This document shows positions 21,968 to 33,085 of a stretch of DNA of 64,000 nt, in pieces (the first letter of the stretch is position 1; every line of letters starts with the position of its first letter). Below the pieces are notes generated by a model that worked only from the letters and a program-made list of their open reading frames with translations, made no database searches and was not told the origin of the DNA. This DNA is from Ottelia alismoides (taxonomy: Eukaryota; Streptophyta; Magnoliopsida; Alismatales; Hydrocharitaceae): assembly GCA_037367405.1 (NCBI GenBank), contig JAZKJV010000156.1, forward strand, positions 310,001 through 374,000. Direction: 5' to 3'. The position numbers and the translations under genes were made by a program.

Positions 21968-22107
21968 TGTTGGAAGAATAAGAGTTGTTTATTCTAGAGA
22001 ATCCTAGGGTCTCATATATAGAGAAACCCCATGGGTAAATTACATAAGACGAAACATAGAAAAATAAAAAGCATAAACGGTACACAGACTACGTAATTCT
22101 TTCGACA

Positions 22108-22224
22108 TACTCGGGATTGTACTAGGATATGGATGTGGAAAATACCCCCAAGGGTTAAGGTTTTCTTATGGTTGTTGAGACGAGAACGCATCCTGCCAGC
22201 TGCTGATGAATCTCGTATTCATCA
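22108..22224 (+). pseudogene. LINE ORF2 fragment, start of the zinc-binding C-terminus
   Basis: MWKIPPRVKVFLWLLRRERI is the standard opening of the zf-RVT domain that ends plant LINE ORF2 proteins. The reading continues toward the cysteine cluster and is cut at about 22224. The rest resumes at 33086. Confidence 0.75.
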
Positions 22225-22532
22225 TGCTAAAAGCCGTAAATTAAACCCCCTGCTTAATCAATCCAATAAAAACATCCTTTTATTCCTTGTTTTTATTCTG
22301 TATTATATTGTATATAATTTACCATTAAATTATTGTATTTAATTTCCTCTATTTTTCTTATAATTATTTTATCCTCAGAAACCCCTAAAAATTAGGTAGA
22401 ATAATTGTCTGACCATTAAAAACACTAAAAAATACAAAAACATCTCAAAACCACAAAATTAGTATTTTTATCCCCCTAAAAATACCCCCAAAAATACGTT
22501 TTGTACAAATGGCCACTTTTGGCTTTTTGACC

Positions 22533-22577
22533 AACATGAAAGTTGTAGATCTCGTCGAGACGAGCAACTTTCATGTT
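22533..22577. other. Hairpin in the Gypsy-like LTR
   Basis: aacatgaaagttg (22533-22545) and its exact complement (22565-22577) enclose a second small palindrome, ctcgtcgagacgag. A 13-bp outer stem with an inner 6-bp stem is visible. Its role is unknown. Confidence 0.6.
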
Positions 22578-24139
22578 TTAACTTTTTCTTAATTCGTCCT
22601 CTAACTATTTCTTTTTTTATTTTTCTTTGTAATTTTATTTGAATTCTTCTGATTGGGCCACGTGGCGCCCTCTGGTCTGCCCACGTGGCCCTCTCCTCTT
22701 TCCGCCACCCGTCGGCCTCCTGGGCCGTTGGATCCGCTGAGCCCCGTCTCCATCTCAGCCCTCCAAACCCGCTTCATCCCTCAGCCGCCCGATCGTCCTC
22801 TGGATCAGATCCTCGTCGTTCATCATCGCCTAATCGTCAGCCCTCGGATCCTACTTCCATCTAACGCCCCTCCACCTGCCACGTCGCCTATCTATCCCTC
22901 ACCGTTAGATCACCCCCATCGTTCAATCCTAACCACTCACCCCCGCCTATCTTCTAACCATGATCGTGGCCCTCCGCACGCGCTCCACTCCCAGCCGTTG
23001 GATCCCTAGAGGCTAAGGTTCGTCGTCAACCTCCAGCTCACCCAACTCCAGCCATTTCACCTCGTAACGCCCGTTCCCCCTTCCTATTTTGGAAGCCGAC
23101 CCCGGTTACCTCTCAGTCTCCTAACGGTCGCCCTGCGTAGCCCTATCTTCCACCTTTCTCGCGTAACCCCCTTCGACCATTTCCATTACTCCATCATTCA
23201 ACCCTCGCCCGACAAAACCCCCCTCTTCACAACTGTAACGGTCGGACTCCTCCGCCTATTAAACCATCCCCCTGCCACCAGGGCCGATGTCCACCATTTT
23301 GGGCTCTAGCCTAGTCTCTCCCGCCCCTTCGGTGACAGCGGAGAGGGCGGGGCGTCGAGGCGATCATGGCTTTGGTCCGGTGTTGACCCGTGGCTCCTCC
23401 GCCGCGTATCGGGCGTCTCTGGCGTCCGCCGAGCTCCATGTCAAGGCCAGACATGCTGGGCGAAGATCCCCGAGCTCCATTGGAGCTCAGTCCCATGCCA
23501 CTACCTCCACCATCACCTCGCTCCGGCGAGGTGATTTTTCCTTCTTTTCTTTGATTTTTCCCTCCGACGATCGTCACCTCCACCTTAATCTAACCTCTTC
23601 ATCAGCTTCACAACGCCACCCTCCTTCACGCGGACCCCCTCTCCCTTCTCCAGATTCTCCACCGCTCCGATCCCCTTCTTCTCCCGCTCCGACGACGAAG
23701 AAGCCACCGGCCACCGCTCTCGACGCCTCCACGACCCTCGCTCACCCACCTCTCACCCGTACGAGCATGCTTCAGCTATTCCTAACATTTGTAGGTGCAT
23801 ATTCGTCAATGATCGGAACTGAAACCACCTCTCCGACCTCGAGCTTTCACGTCGATCACCTGCCTCCGCCGTGCTACTTCAGACGATGACGGAGCTTCTA
23901 CTAGTGATGAGCATCTTCGCAGGCCCTCCAGGAAGCTCCTTCGATGATCAGACAAGCAATGGGAGCTCGGCGGAGCCAAGCGCGGGTCGCCGGAGCCCCG
24001 CCTCCTCCGGGACCCGCGGAGAAGGAGACGTTACAAGTGTCGTTCGATTGTCTGGATCGAACGGCTGAGATAAGGCCACGTGGGCACCCGAGCCTAACCT
24101 CCATACCTATAGGCTCGCACTACAAACTGGACAGCCTTT

Positions 24140-24660
24140 GGGGACGGTTATTGGGGACGATCACTCAGCAACCGTCCCCTATACTATTTTAGGGGACGGT
24201 TGTTTGCTGCCCGTCCCCTCCGTAAAGTTTTAGCGACAGTCGTTTATGACCGCCGCCTTTAACATGACATTTAGGGACGGTTACATGACCGTCCCTGGCA
24301 CCGGCCTTTAGGGGACGGTCATAACCGTCCCCGTTACTTCACTGTGGCCGTCGCTTATAATGAAAGTAGAGGGGACGGTTACAACCATCCCATATAGTTA
24401 ATTTTATGGGACGGTTGCATAACCGTCCCTAAAACCACTGTAAATGGCGCGCTGGGGGAAATTTCTGTAACCATAGGGGACGGTCAAATCGCAACCGTCC
24501 CCGATTATTATTATAAGGGACGGTTGTAACCGTCCCTTATAATAACAATCGGGGACGATTTAGTAACCGTCCCTAAAACCAACCAGAGGGGACGGTCCAC
24601 TTATAACCGTCGCCGATTGCTATTAAAGGGACGGTCGAACGACCGTCCCCGATGGTAATA
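24140..24660. repeat. Left subterminal repeat array of the CACTA element
   Basis: Many copies of gggacggtt and its complement, often paired as short palindromes such as gggacggttgtaaccgtccc. Such subterminal arrays bind the accessory transposase in En/Spm elements. They are degenerate and unevenly spaced, and are not a CRISPR array. Confidence 0.85.
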
Positions 24661-24714
24661 TACCCATCCCAGCGAACCCATCTCCTTCATTCCTCCAATC
24701 GACCCCCAGCGGCA

Positions 24715-24985
24715 ACATCGTCCCTCAAATCGCCTCCGGCCTCCTCATCCTCCCTCCGGCCTCCTCCTCCGCCCTCCGGCCTCCTCCTCCACCCTCCGGC
24801 GTCCGTCCTCTCGCCCCTTGCCCTCCGGCCTCCGCCTCCACCCTCCGGCGTCCGCCCTCTTGCCCCTTGCCCTCCGGCGTCCGACCTCCGGCCTCCACCT
24901 CCTCCTCCGCCCTCCGGCCTTCTCCTCCGCCCTCCGGCCTCCTCCTCGGCCCTCCGGCGTCCTCCCTCCAGCCTCCACCTCCTCA
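24715..24985. repeat. CCTCCGG minisatellite
   Basis: Degenerate tandem units built on cctccggcctcctcctccgc. All frames on both strands stay open because the sequence is almost pure C/T with CCGG. It adjoins the left subterminal array and may be untranslated sequence or captured DNA. Confidence 0.75.
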
Positions 24986-25402
24986 TTTGGATGTAAGTTT
25001 TTTTTTAAGTTTTTGGTAATTTAATAATATATTATGCTTGCTTTAATTTCATAATCTTATTTGGATGTATAGATTTGTAAAAGCATTGTTTAATTTTTGT
25101 AAAGTAGAAGTTGTATATACATTGTTAGATCAAAAACATATAGTTTATATAATGATATATGAATGCTTATGATTGTAAAGTAGAGGTTGTAAAGTAGAGG
25201 TGCTAAATCAATTCTCCCAAATTAGTTGCTTTATGATTGTGAAGTAGATGTTGTAAACTTTAATCATATATGCATACATAGTTTCTAATGATTTAATAGT
25301 TGCATAATAGTTTAGTTTAGAGGATCCAAAAAATATAATCTAAATACAACTATGAAAATTACCAAACAATTTCGAAATTAACTTTGATCTTACCTTTAGG
25401 CA

Positions 25403-26611
25403 ATGGACAAAAGTTGGATGAACAAAAGATTCGATGACTATCGGACATATAATAAAGGAGTTATCGGATTCATAGACTGGGCTTTTCGATATGAATCGCA
25501 CTATCATATTGTAGGAGGTGAAGGAGATAAGATACATTGTCCTTGCATAAGATGCAAAAATACTTTGACCCAAAATCGAGCCATAGTTTACGAGCATTTG
25601 ATATTAAATGGGTTTTGGCTACATTATACGAATTGGACATATCATGGTGAAGGAGTTAATTTAGAAGAAGATAGTAATGTCCACGGTGATACTAAAAGAG
25701 ATGTCTCAGAAATACAATGTTCGCGGTACGTACAATGTTTACTTTTTACTTGATTTATGCTTGTAATAACGTTTTTTAATTACAGTCGATTTCTACGAAA
25801 AATACGGCGAATCGATCCAAAGGCTTCCGATCCACCCATAAGATGGGAAGGAAGAACACTAACCAGTTGAAGGATGACTTTGTACGTATTTAAATATTTT
25901 ATGTAATTATTAAGTTTGCGTGCAGAATTGATTTTAAAACCTTATTTAATAATTTTAAAACCTTATTTAATGTGTTTTTTAGTTGAGGGATAACGAACGA
26001 GAAATGACCCGCATAGAGGTTTTTGCTGGGTCAAAGAGTCGGGATTTAGGTGGAGAAGTGCAGTGGGTTGATGACGCCTACGCACCAATTCATGTAAGTA
26101 ATATTTACTTTTACTTTATATAATGACTTAAGTTATTACATATATTGACAATATTTATAATATTCATACATGTAGGAAGAAATGATTAGGCTAGCTATCT
26201 ACCACCCCCTCGCTAGACAGCACGGGGACGAGTACTCTCCCGTTGTCAGCCGATGATGCATTCCGTCAAGCCACTGGTCCGGAACACAGTGGACGCATCC
26301 GTTGCGGAGGACGTGGAGAAACGATCCGTACATGGTACGGAATGGGTGCTGTAAGTGGTTCCCACTCATCCTCCCAAGGGAGTCAGAGAGAAAGAGAGAT
26401 GGAGAGAGAGCTGCGGGAGGTAAAGGCAAAGATGTCTGCACAAGACGAAGAGATGGCGAAGATGCGTGCTGAAATGGCGAATGTCCTGTCCGTTATAAGC
26501 CGTCTTCAAAGTCAAGCCACGGCACCTGTACAACCAACACATCTTGGCAACGATGACGAGAGTGAGGAGGAGAGTGAGGAGGAGAGCGACGAGAGTCAAG
26601 GATCCGAATAG
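25403..26611 (+). pseudogene. CACTA-encoded protein remnant: transposase-associated plus Ptta-like segments
   Basis: The first exon (25403-25725) reads MDKSWMNKRFDDYRT, then HCPCIRCKN and YEHLILNGFWLHYTNWTYHGE. This is the transposase-associated domain (Transpos_assoc) of CACTA elements, and it ends at a gtacgt donor. Two short open exons follow (25786-25881 and 25983-26093), both with ag/gt borders and in phase with each other. The last one, from about 26192 to 26611, reads DAFRQATGPEHSGRIRC, then a charged coiled coil (EREMERELREVKAKM) and an acidic tail (DDESEEESEE), as in the C-terminus of Ptta/En/Spm-type proteins. Exon 1 does not join exon 2 in phase, and a stop precedes the last exon, so this copy is damaged. 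No catalytic TNP2 core exists. Confidence 0.7.
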
Positions 26612-26829
26612 ATAACAACTCTTGTAGTAATTTTAGTTTTTAATTTTCTGTACATTTGATTGTAATATTTCTATTAGTATTAAGACTATGTTGAATTGAT
26701 AAACATTTTCTTTAGTTGTATAAAGTGTCGTATTTGCTTCTTTCATTTCGATTATGTGGATTGTGATATTCAATTTCACAGGAGGAGCGTGAACAAAACA
26801 CAATGAAGCTAGTATTTTTTTCCAGGCAG

Positions 26830-27750
26830 GGGTCATTGGGGACGGTCATAACCGTCCCCAAAAGTGCTACAGAAACGTCCCCCCTTGTTTAGGATAGCTC
26901 ACGGGACGCAATTTTGCATTTCAGAGACTAATTAGGACGGTTACAACCGTCCCCTATACGTTTCTGTGGCCGTCCCCTTTATGTATATGGAACAGAGGGG
27001 ACGGTTGCAACCGTCCCCTATGCAAAGCAAGGGGGACGGTTCAATCCGTCCCTTCATTATTATAAACACCTTCTGTCCCATTTTAGCCGCCATAGGGACC
27101 AACGGGGATGGTTTAAACCGTCGTGAATAGGCTTCTGTGGCCGTCCCCTTTATGTATATGAAACAGAGGGGACGGTTCAATCCGTCCCTTCAGAAAGTTA
27201 AACACCTTCTGTCCCATTTTAGCCGCCATGGGGACCAACGGGGACGGTTTAAACCGTCGCGAATAGGCTTCTGTGACCGTCCCCTTTAATCTGTGACACA
27301 GAGGGGACGGTCATAACCGTCCCCACTGTAAATCAAGGGGGACGGTTCAATCCGTCCCTTCAGAAAGTTAAACACCTTCTGTCCCATTTTAGCCGCCATG
27401 GGGACCAATGGGGACGGTTTAAACCGTCGCGAATAGGCTTCTGTGCCCGTCGCGGAATGGTTGCACACCATTCGGGACGGTTACAACAGTCCCTTATGCT
27501 TCATAGATAGGGACGGTTATAACCGTCGCGACTAGTTGAGGTACTAGGGACGGTTCTAACCGTCCCCATTGGTTATCCTTAAGGGGACGGTTTCAACTGT
27601 CTCCAATGGCTTGCTAGAAGCGACGGTTGTCAGAACCGTCCCATCTAAGTAAATGATACGGTGGCTGAATGGACGGTTGTGGGACCGTCCCCGATACACA
27701 GAAGGGACGGTTATGACGACAAAGAGGACGGTCCTTGACCGTCCCCTTTG
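26830..27750. repeat. Right subterminal repeat array of the CACTA element
   Basis: Dense gggacggtt/aaccgtccc motifs. Within it, a larger block beginning aacaccttctgtcccatttt recurs at about 27064, 27200 and 27370, that is at 135- and 170-bp spacing. The right subterminal region has therefore grown by tandem duplication. Confidence 0.85.
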
Positions 27751-28051
27751 TGTCATCCGCCTGTAGTGTCGGGCGGTCCAAACCCAGTTCCAAGCCAGCC
27801 GCAATCGACACATGGCCCGAAGCTGAGGCCTCCTCCCGAGCCTGGCCCCTCACGTGCAGCGCACGTGAGGTGCTGGGTAAATTGCATGAAGGATCCTGGA
27901 AGAATTGGTATTTGCAAAATGGTCCCCAGGCACGTGCCTCACGTGCATGCCTAGGTATTTTACAGGGGGCCCTCAGAGTTTCTCAAAATTACAAAAAGGC
28001 CCCCGCGCGCATGGAAAAATTACACTTGGCCCCAGCCGGTTTTTGGTATTC

Positions 28052-28081
28052 GCATTTAGGTCCTTCCAAGGACCTAAATGC
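28052..28081. other. Perfect 14-bp inverted repeat, 2-nt spacer
   Basis: gcatttaggtcctt and its exact complement are separated only by cc. It lies in the right part of the Gypsy-like LTR block. It could be a transcribed hairpin, but no run of T follows and its role is unknown. Confidence 0.7.
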
Positions 28082-28748
28082 AATATTTATCCCTTTATTT
28101 TATTGCATTTTTATTACAATTATGCCCTTGCATTGCTTTTAGCATAACTTGAGCATCGTAGGTCCAAATTGCATGATTTTAGTGTCGTTTTGATCCTTGT
28201 TTTGTCCTCCACATTTTAGCATGCTTAATTATCTCATTTGTTCTTGTTTTAATTAAAGTGAATTTTTATGTGGTAATTGAGACCCTGTTCTACTCATGCT
28301 TGCTATGATTGGCTGACCGTTTTTAATGATGGATAAAATTGACTCTGACTTCAATTTATATTTTGTTGCTCGCATTTTTAGGGTATAATTGTAGGCTTTA
28401 CTTAGCATACATATTCTCTTGCATACTTGCTCATGCATCATTTTACTTGCATAAAAATAAAAAAATGCATCCATCTTAGCATCGCTTGGTAAATTGTACA
28501 ATTCTTCATATGGACCTGAAATTGGAATTAATTCACATTGAGCCATCAGGAATCGAAATTCGATAAACATATTAGGCAGCCGTGTCCCTGTGTTCAACCT
28601 TGGTAGACTTGCCAAGTAAAAAAAATCCCATGACATCCAAAGATCGTGGTTTTTGCTGAACCGAATTCGCCTCCTATACTACGACTAATTTCACACTCTT
28701 AAAGAGGAGAATTTCGCGCTCATCAGCTGCACATAGAGCTAGACTTTT

Positions 28749-31700
28749 TGTGAACCCCTGAGGATCCGGGTACCCGTTTACGACACAATTCGCCGAAATT
28801 CCATTTATGACATCGCATTATAAGCATAATCTTATGGGGAAATTTTTCGCGAATGAAATAATTTCATCTGACATTCATATAAACATTCATAACCACAAGT
28901 TCATAGAACAATTGTCACCAAAATCTCATTTCATTAACTTTCATATATTTTACATGTACAAAGTTTGACAGTACATACAGTATATCCCAAAAATTTGACT
29001 GAAGAGAAAATAAGCATATTACATTAATAACAGGACAAAAACTTGACACAAAAACACATACCTTCTAGTATAAACTCTATCTCTTGGAACCCTGTATAGC
29101 TACTGAACAACAGACTCCTTTCCTGCCATGCGTGCAAGGAAGAAAAGGAGTCACAATTGTGAATACAAACCCGTAGTTTAAAAATAAACAACAATTATTT
29201 ATAATGTGCAAAAGAGAGCAAGTAGAAAGGTGGAATAACTACAATTTATATCTACTTGCGTAAGTAAAAAGATTTTCAACTGTTGACATGTAGTTATCAT
29301 GTTCACCCCCTTTTTTTTCCATTCTTCCCATATATATATTTATATAAAGTTTAGATGATAAACCCTAAACATATAATGATTTTCTGCGTCTTAAAAATCA
29401 TGATTCTGGGTCTTGAAGATCATGTTGTGGAACTTGATGGCACATGTGAACGCTAATTTCTTGTCATTGAGATTATATCATGGTTTTCGATAATTGGACT
29501 GATATGATGATGATGGTTGATCCTTAATTCTACCTACTCCTTTAAATTAGTGGATACTCTGTGGTCTTGGTCTGTGTGTAACCTCACACTATGACTCTAA
29601 GGTATTTAAAAGTACCTTAGGGTTGGGGGGCCTCCGTAGGCATGCGGTGTTGTATAATGCATCCTAACTAAGTTCCCAACACGTCCACTAACTTATAGGG
29701 ATTTCGAATCAGATTAAAGTCACCTCCAATCAACTCAATTTTAATTGTAATTTCCTCCAAACCTTCACTCTAACTCTCTCAGATGCAACTCTTGATGATT
29801 TAGATGTAGATATAGATGTAGATATGGATGATCTGGATGTAGAATCGCCAAGTCTGTTTGGCGAAGGTAAACTCAAGCGGTGAAGAAGCCTACAAATGGC
29901 TCTTCCGTCTCGCCCTCTAATTGGAAGGACGGTCCAATAGAGGGATAGGTCTACTCCCCAACTACGCCACTGAGACGGGTGAGAGGGACTTCCCGGGAAG
30001 TCGCTCTAGAAAAACAACCCGACCGGTAACGGGCAACCGAGCTCGTACGTAAAACTGAAAACCAAGGATCCCCCGCCTGGGTATCCTAAAACATGGTCAG
30101 CGGAACCGGTCTAAAGTCGGGATCCCAACGAGGCGTAAAAACACTGCGAGCTCGCGTAAAAACCGAAAGAGGACTGGGATCCTAGACCCGCGCACTAGGC
30201 GGCCGCTTCCCTATCTGGGCTTCCTTTCTTCCGCCCAGTTGAGGGTCACCGCCCCCTCGCACGGTCATGTGTAAAGATCACCATGACCGGCACAAATATC
30301 TGTCCTCACTGATTTACATCAAACCAACCATCTCAAGATTTCAGAATAATATATATCACAAAAGTCCCTTGATTTGCTAAATCGATTAGTGTAGAGGTTT
30401 GGCACCAGATATGTGATTTATAAGGGCTGCAGCAATAATATTGGATATCAAAAAGATTTTCAGCTACTTGAATTAGTCAGATCAGCGTACTTCTCCAAAA
30501 ATTTTTCCAAAGCAATATGTAGCGCACTGACTAGATTAGATTATTGAGAGTATAATACAACAGATGTAACATTCACTATATATGCCACTCCTTTACAAAA
30601 AAGTCCTTATTTGGTTGATTGTAAGAATAAGAACATCTTCACTTACTGACCAACATAATTCTCAACAACTGACATCAAATTCCATTGTTGGCAAGCAATT
30701 ATACTTTTCTTAACCCTCTCTTCTACTATGAATTAATGAATTAAGAGTCAAATGAGTGACTCGCCGATTTCGATCATTGATGATTTTACCATCTCCAAAC
30801 TTGTCCTTCCTAAAAGGAAATAGTGGTGCAGCCCCCTCCCCGCGGAGGAAGAATGCCTTGCAAGATAGACTTTCAAACATATAAAAAAAATTCGTCAGAA
30901 TGTTTCCGTAGTTATTGCCCTAGAATAGATTGCCTACGTGAAGTTTCAACCTTTTGCAGTATAAGAGAATATGTAAAATGATGTTAATCCATCATAATCT
31001 TAAAAGGTTGTTGATGGACAGGTCCTTCTGTGACATAGGTTGCTCCTTATATACAGAAGAAATAAAAGATTAGGGTGCCTGATCAGATTCTTTCAAATAA
31101 GTTTCCATCTTATAATGTTGCCTCATCAACTAGATCTTCCATAATTTGAATAGCAACATTGTGATAAATCTCAATAGATATAACTTGTATCAAGTGCTTA
31201 TGTTCTGAGTGGAGAACTCCACTATATGTTGATGAATTAGCATCCTCCAGTATGTTGCTGCTCCTACTCCTCATGTTGAGGGATTCGAATCAATTTCTGG
31301 TCAGCACCTTGGTTGTTATGGATGGATAACAGATTTTGCATTTAAGAACATGCATTCTCCATTCCCGTGCATACACTCTAACTTCTAATGCCCACAAATA
31401 TGTTGATGCATTTTATGGAAAATCGTTTTCCCATATCTTCTATTAAATTATCCCACTGATATAAGTTTGAATGAAATGCATCAAACAATATTAGGATAGA
31501 TTTATGTAATTTAAAGTTTAATGCAGCAGATCTTGACAACGATATTGATAGTGAACTCAAACCTTCAATGTTCTTTTTTTTTAACATGAGAACTGAATCC
31601 ATTGTAACATCAATAGTTGGCCAGGCATTCCAATCTTTAATTTCACTCCAACCCGAGATATCACACAAAAATCAACGGATCATTTCCAAACAAATCATAG

Positions 31701-33085
31701 AGTCCATCAAACAAACACATCATCGTAATCCCAAAACATCAATTTAATCATATAACTCATGAAGCATACATGTATATGTTGGGAAGAAATGCAAAAATTT
31801 CAAATCCAGTGACCAGATGGAGTTTTGAATACACATTTGGATCATTAGATTTCATGGAAAGTAACATGCATGGCATCAAAAGTATGATCTGATGGTACAT
31901 GCTTGGCAGCAAAAAGGAGAGGAGGGATTGTACCTCAATTTACTTCAATTTGGAGCTTATATTACTGCTGGACAGCAGCAAATTTGGACTTTAATAAGGC
32001 TCTAGATCTTCAGCTACAGCATGCACAACTCCTTGGAGGGCTGACGAGTAGTAGCAGTTTGCTGCAAATGAGGAGCAGCAATGGCTGCTATTTGGGGCTT
32101 CTCCTGGACTTCTAGATTTGCATGGAGTTTAACCTCCAACCATAGCAAGAGCAAAAGCTTTACTGGGGAAATTGTTTGAGATGCTTCTCGGTAGCGAGAA
32201 TTTAGAGAAATTGGGTGAAATTGGAAAGAAAAAAAAATGGAGAACACGTTGGGAATTTAGAGGTAAAATGGTGAAGAAAAAGGGAGAGAAAAGGGGCTTC
32301 GTTGGGAGTGAAAGATGGAGGGGAAAAAAAATCCCAAACGATGGGATTTATAGGAGAAAGAGGGAGAGAGGGGAAACAAGGTTGGTATAAATACGAAGGT
32401 GATTTGCCAAGTGGAGGAATATCAAATGCCAAATGGATTAAAGAATGGTTTTTTTAAAAAAAAAAACAAGTGGCAGTGGCTGTTTCCTGTGTATAGCAGC
32501 CGGACAAGAAAAAAAATTAATATATATTATTTATCTATTTATTTGTTTATTTCTCTTTCTTTCCTTTTTATACAAAAGTTGATTGAAATCGCGCCTCGGG
32601 CCTCAGATTTCGACACGAAATATCTCTATTCGATCGTCTCAAAATGACGGTCAAAATGAGTATAATGTTGATATACTTCTGACCGAGTTTTGAATACCCG
32701 AAATTTCGGATACGATTTTTGTTTAAGGTTAAATTTTACGAATTAAAAATATCAAACGACCTCCGATTGACGAACGGTCAATTCCGTTGGTCTTGTATCG
32801 TCGAATCGGATCTAATGATGGTCTCGGTTTGTTTCGCGGTTTCCGAACTTGCGTCGCGGCTTTTCACGGCACGCATTACGAAGGGACCGATTTTTGGTCG
32901 ATTTCACCCGAACGACTTTTGATTCATGATCAATTGGTCGTTTTAGGATGTTTAGTATTGACTGACAACGTTATTGGGTTCATTAGACCCAAAATCGGAC
33001 GGGTTCGGGTTTATGCAAATTCCCGGATGTTACAATTGACCAAAATCGGTCGGGTTCGGGTTTATGCAAATTCCCGGATGTTACA
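28749..33085 (-). mobile_element. Solo LTR of a large Gypsy-type element (copy C)
   Basis: On the minus strand it runs from tgtaacatccggg to ggggttcaca, with TG...CA termini, and is flanked by the exact duplication CTTTT (28744-28748, 33086-33090). The whole 4.3 kb is collinear with an inverted second copy at 53708-57466. It holds no gag or pol, so a solo LTR left by recombination is the simplest reading. The tgtaacatcc start resembles LTRs of plant chromoviruses, but without internal sequence the lineage is inferred. Its minus-strand start is tandemly duplicated (32990-33034 and 33041-33085). Confidence 0.8.
32990..33085 (-). repeat. 45-bp terminal duplication in solo LTR C
   Basis: Two 45-bp copies (caaaatcgg through ggatgttaca) differ at one base and are separated by attgac. 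Copy D at 53708 has a single version, so the duplication is specific to this copy. Confidence 0.85.

Larger units (their letters stand above)
20928..22107 (-). mobile_element. Copia-3, internally deleted relative of Copia-1
   Basis: LTRs of about 135-140 bp (20928-21062 and 21968-22107) share ataagagttgtttattc, accccatgggtaaattac and aattctttcgaca. Between them are only the RNase H end and the 5' leader, so about 3.5 kb of gag, protease, integrase and reverse transcriptase are missing. The left LTR lacks its first bases. They are replaced by a short string at 20903-20927 (tatggtaaattacataagac) that resembles a mid-LTR fragment, so the left border is rearranged and I cannot define a target duplication. 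Confidence 0.85.
24118..27768 (+). mobile_element. En/Spm-type CACTA DNA transposon, non-autonomous
   Basis: It starts CACTACAAAC and ends CCTGTAGTG, giving a CACTACA terminal inverted repeat. It is flanked by the 3-bp duplication tcg (24115-24117, 27769-27771), the hallmark of CACTA elements. Both ends are packed with gggacggtt and aaccgtccc motifs, in the style of subterminal transposase-binding sites. The middle has a few coding exons related to CACTA proteins, but no DDE transposase core, so it needs protein in trans. It lies inside the Gypsy-like LTR block. Confidence 0.93.
22225..28731. repeat. Gypsy-like LTR block (probable solo LTR), split by a CACTA element
   Basis: Without the CACTA insertion this is about 2.85 kb with no gag or pol. 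It carries phrases I associate with large Gypsy LTRs: catgaaagttgtagatctcg near the left end, and ccctgtgttcaaccttggtagac near the right end. Possible termini are tgctaaaagc at 22225 and gctgca at 28731, with flanks catca and catag, which is only a weak target duplication, so the borders are uncertain. LINE sequence lies outside on both sides. The Ser/Pro-rich open frames (22653-23009, 23287-23889) carry no domain and are not called as genes. Confidence 0.5.

Noticed and set aside
22653..23889. Open frames of 118 and 200 residues rich in Pro, Ser and Arg
   Set aside because: They lie in the Gypsy-like LTR block with no domain, no intron signals and no matching exons. Treated as composition artefacts.
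24652..24996. Open frames on both strands rich in Pro/Ser or Arg/Gly
   Set aside because: They translate the CCTCCGG minisatellite inside the CACTA element.
24140..27750. Regularly recurring gggacggtt repeats as a possible CRISPR array
   Set aside because: The repeats are inverted as well as direct, spacing is irregular, and they sit at both ends of a CACTA element with TSD tcg. They are subterminal transposase sites.
28749..33085. A host gene with introns, given gt/ag-like strings and scattered conserved blocks shared with 53708-57466
   Set aside because: Conservation includes both ends with TG...CA termini and exact target duplications, and no continuous coding frame exists. A solo LTR explains it.
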